DNA from: an uncultured Bacillota bacterium
GTDB lineage: Bacteria > Bacillota_I > Bacilli_A > Izemoplasmatales > UBA1188
Assembly: GCA_937907585.1 (NCBI GenBank)
Contig: CALCVH010000115.1
Location: 1-15,719 of the forward strand
Length of the DNA: 15,719 nucleotides
Reading direction: 5' to 3'
A program made the position numbers and the translations under genes. The notes under the pieces are model-generated. The model saw only the letters and a program-made list of their open reading frames with translations, was not told where the DNA came from and did not search any database. This document shows, in pieces, positions 14,941 to 15,719 of the stretch. The first letter of the stretch is position 1, and each line of letters begins with the position of its first letter.

Positions 14941-15621
14941 TTATATTAACTTATGAAATTTATATCTTTTTAGTACACCATATACTATCGATAATATTGA
15001 TAGCGTTAGAAGACCTACGCCCATTAGAATTGCGCAATTCATAAAGAACTTTTGTGGTAATATTAGTATTACTTCATCATATCTTGGATCAAATTGCCAG
15101 TTGGTTTTGCCTGGGAAGAATAATTTATGGAAAACTGTAAATAATTTATTAAAGTCAATCATTCCAAAGACACCTACTATCGCTACTAAAAGAAGCGATA
15201 ATATTCCCCCATAAAATAGTGGTGAATAGCCAAAGAAATCATATACTCTCCATACTTTTAATAAATATAAAACAAGTAAAGTTAATAATATAACTCCAGA
15301 TGTAATCATCACTATTAAATCGAGTTTAAATAGAGGAACGCAGTCTGCGAAATGGCTTTTTCCTTCTTCAGAATAATTAAGCTTGCCGGTCTTAAATTCT
15401 GTGCCTTTCCAGATGAAATCCATTACATCATCAAAAGCATCTATAACGTCTTCTTTAGTATAGTTTTTTCTTGTGAAGCTGTTTAAATCTTCTACTATGT
15501 TAAGAGTGTCTATTTGTCCATAATAAAATCTTCTATTTGCGAGTGGTAAAAAAATAGATAGTGATATTATAAATACTGTTGTAGATATTAAAAGAAGTAT
15601 AGATAATAGTTTATTCTTCAT
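14941..15621 (-). CDS. lit: Lipoprotein intramolecular transacylase Lit (DUF1461/TIGR01906)
   Basis: Lit moves an acyl chain from the glycerol of a diacylated lipoprotein to its N-terminal cysteine, producing lyso-form lipoproteins in low-GC Firmicutes. That modification is known to weaken TLR2 recognition. The 226-residue product has four membrane helices at about 6-26, 101-121, 131-153 and 196-216. With the N-terminus inside, residues 27-100 and 154-195 face outward. They carry H90 in the S-H-F-x-D-x-x-x-L-F stretch and H165 in FHKLFFPGKTNWQFDPRYDE. These match the family's two conserved histidines, described as catalytic in Bacillus Lit. Length fits the family. The ribosome binding site is weak (AGG nine bases from the ATG). 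It converges on the RHS cassette and shares the terminator at 14882-14914, so the two units are independent. The Lit call rests on recalled family motifs. Confidence 0.85.
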   Translation of the reverse strand: MKNKLLSILLLISTTVFIISLSIFLPLANRRFYYGQIDTLNIVEDLNSFTRKNYTKEDVIDAFDDVMDFIWKGTEFKTGKLNYSEEGKSHFADCVPLFKLDLIVMITSGVILLTLLVLYLLKVWRVYDFFGYSPLFYGGILSLLLVAIVGVFGMIDFNKLFTVFHKLFFPGKTNWQFDPRYDEVILILPQKFFMNCAILMGVGLLTLSILSIVYGVLKRYKFHKLI

Positions 15622-15633
15622 TTCTTTAAACCT

Positions 15634-15668
15634 AGTATAATCAAATTGGATAGGTATAAGTCCAATTT
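15634..15668 (-). promoter_or_regulatory. Putative -10 box and operator-like inverted repeat upstream of lit
   Basis: On the minus strand TATACT occupies 15639-15634, twelve bases from the lit ATG. Transcription from it would leave a leader of only about six bases. No good -35 lies at 16-18 bases, although TTGGAC sits at 20. A perfect 8-bp inverted repeat, AAATTGGA at 15643-15650 and TCCAATTT at 15661-15668 with a 10-base gap, covers the place where a -35 would be. It looks like a repressor or activator site, but could also be an RNA hairpin in a longer leader. Confidence 0.4.
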
Positions 15669-15687
15669 AATTCTTTCATATTTTATT

Positions 15688-15716
15688 GTTCTCCACAAGA
15701 GTGGGGAACTGGCCCC
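15688..15716. other. GC-rich segment with alternative hairpins at the window edge
   Basis: The last 29 bases are 62% G+C by hand count, in a window mostly at 20-35%. CTCCAC at 15691-15696 pairs with GTGGGG at 15701-15706 around AAGA, with one T-G pair. The same GGGG at 15703-15706 can instead pair with CCCC at 15713-15716. The two hairpins exclude each other, so an RNA made from either strand could switch between them. It may be part of a structured RNA or repeat that continues beyond the window. Its nature cannot be settled here. Confidence 0.35.
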
Positions 15717-15719
15717 ATG

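Noticed and set aside
15618..15719. Minus-strand frame open from the window edge for 33 codons, its TGA overlapping the lit ATG
   Set aside because: The codons near the edge (GGG, GCC, TCC, CTC) are unlike this genome, the only TGA stop would be here, and the stretch holds an inverted repeat and promoter-like bases. It could be the tail of an upstream gene but the support is too thin.

Overview
The window is a low-GC chromosomal segment, about 40% GC at most in housekeeping genes and near 20% in stretches of the largest gene. The gene content (RNase Y, a RicA-like protein next to miaB, Lit) and the strong GGAGG ribosome binding sites point to the Bacilli or a Mollicutes-related lineage such as uncultured gut 'RF39' or Erysipelotrichia types. 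Tryptophan is written TGG and every gene ends in TAA or TAG. Nothing suggests that TGA is recoded. The genus cannot be named from sequence alone.

Positions 1-6524 form the conserved housekeeping half, all on the plus strand. It starts with a probable terminator of an unseen upstream gene and a promoter. The membrane-anchored mRNA endonuclease rny, the tRNA methylthiotransferase miaB and a short ricA-like gene follow as one unit closed by a strong intrinsic terminator. A near-consensus promoter then drives an unrecognised tail-anchored acidic protein with two SAP/Rho-N-like modules. After it come miaA, whose product makes the substrate of MiaB, and a small TM1586-type nitroreductase. The order rny, miaB, ricA, miaA is the Bacillus order with mutS-mutL missing between ricA and miaA.

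Positions 6525-14920 are an accessory cassette with its own promoter. The first gene joins a MNT-type nucleotidyltransferase domain with an intact catalytic triad to an N-terminal region resembling a Fic/Doc fold that has lost its catalytic motif. Two bases after its stop begins a 2276-residue YD/RHS-repeat protein without a signal peptide. Its order is a DNRLRE-like domain, YD shell, two carbohydrate-binding-like domains, YD repeats, a LamG-like domain, more YD repeats, the RHS core and a 197-residue C-terminal effector with an HExxH metallopeptidase motif. The GC content jumps from about 22% to about 32% at the core/effector junction, as expected for an exchanged toxin module. Twelve bases downstream is a small membrane-anchored protein that is the natural immunity candidate. 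A bidirectional terminator ends the cassette.

Positions 14941-15719 hold a convergent minus-strand gene of the DUF1461/TIGR01906 family. It is recognisable as lit, the lipoprotein intramolecular transacylase, with both expected histidines. An inverted repeat and a GC-rich alternative-hairpin segment lie upstream at the window edge.

The most novel element is the pairing of a degenerate Fic-like/MNT fusion protein with an RHS metallopeptidase toxin and a putative immunity gene in one translationally coupled operon.
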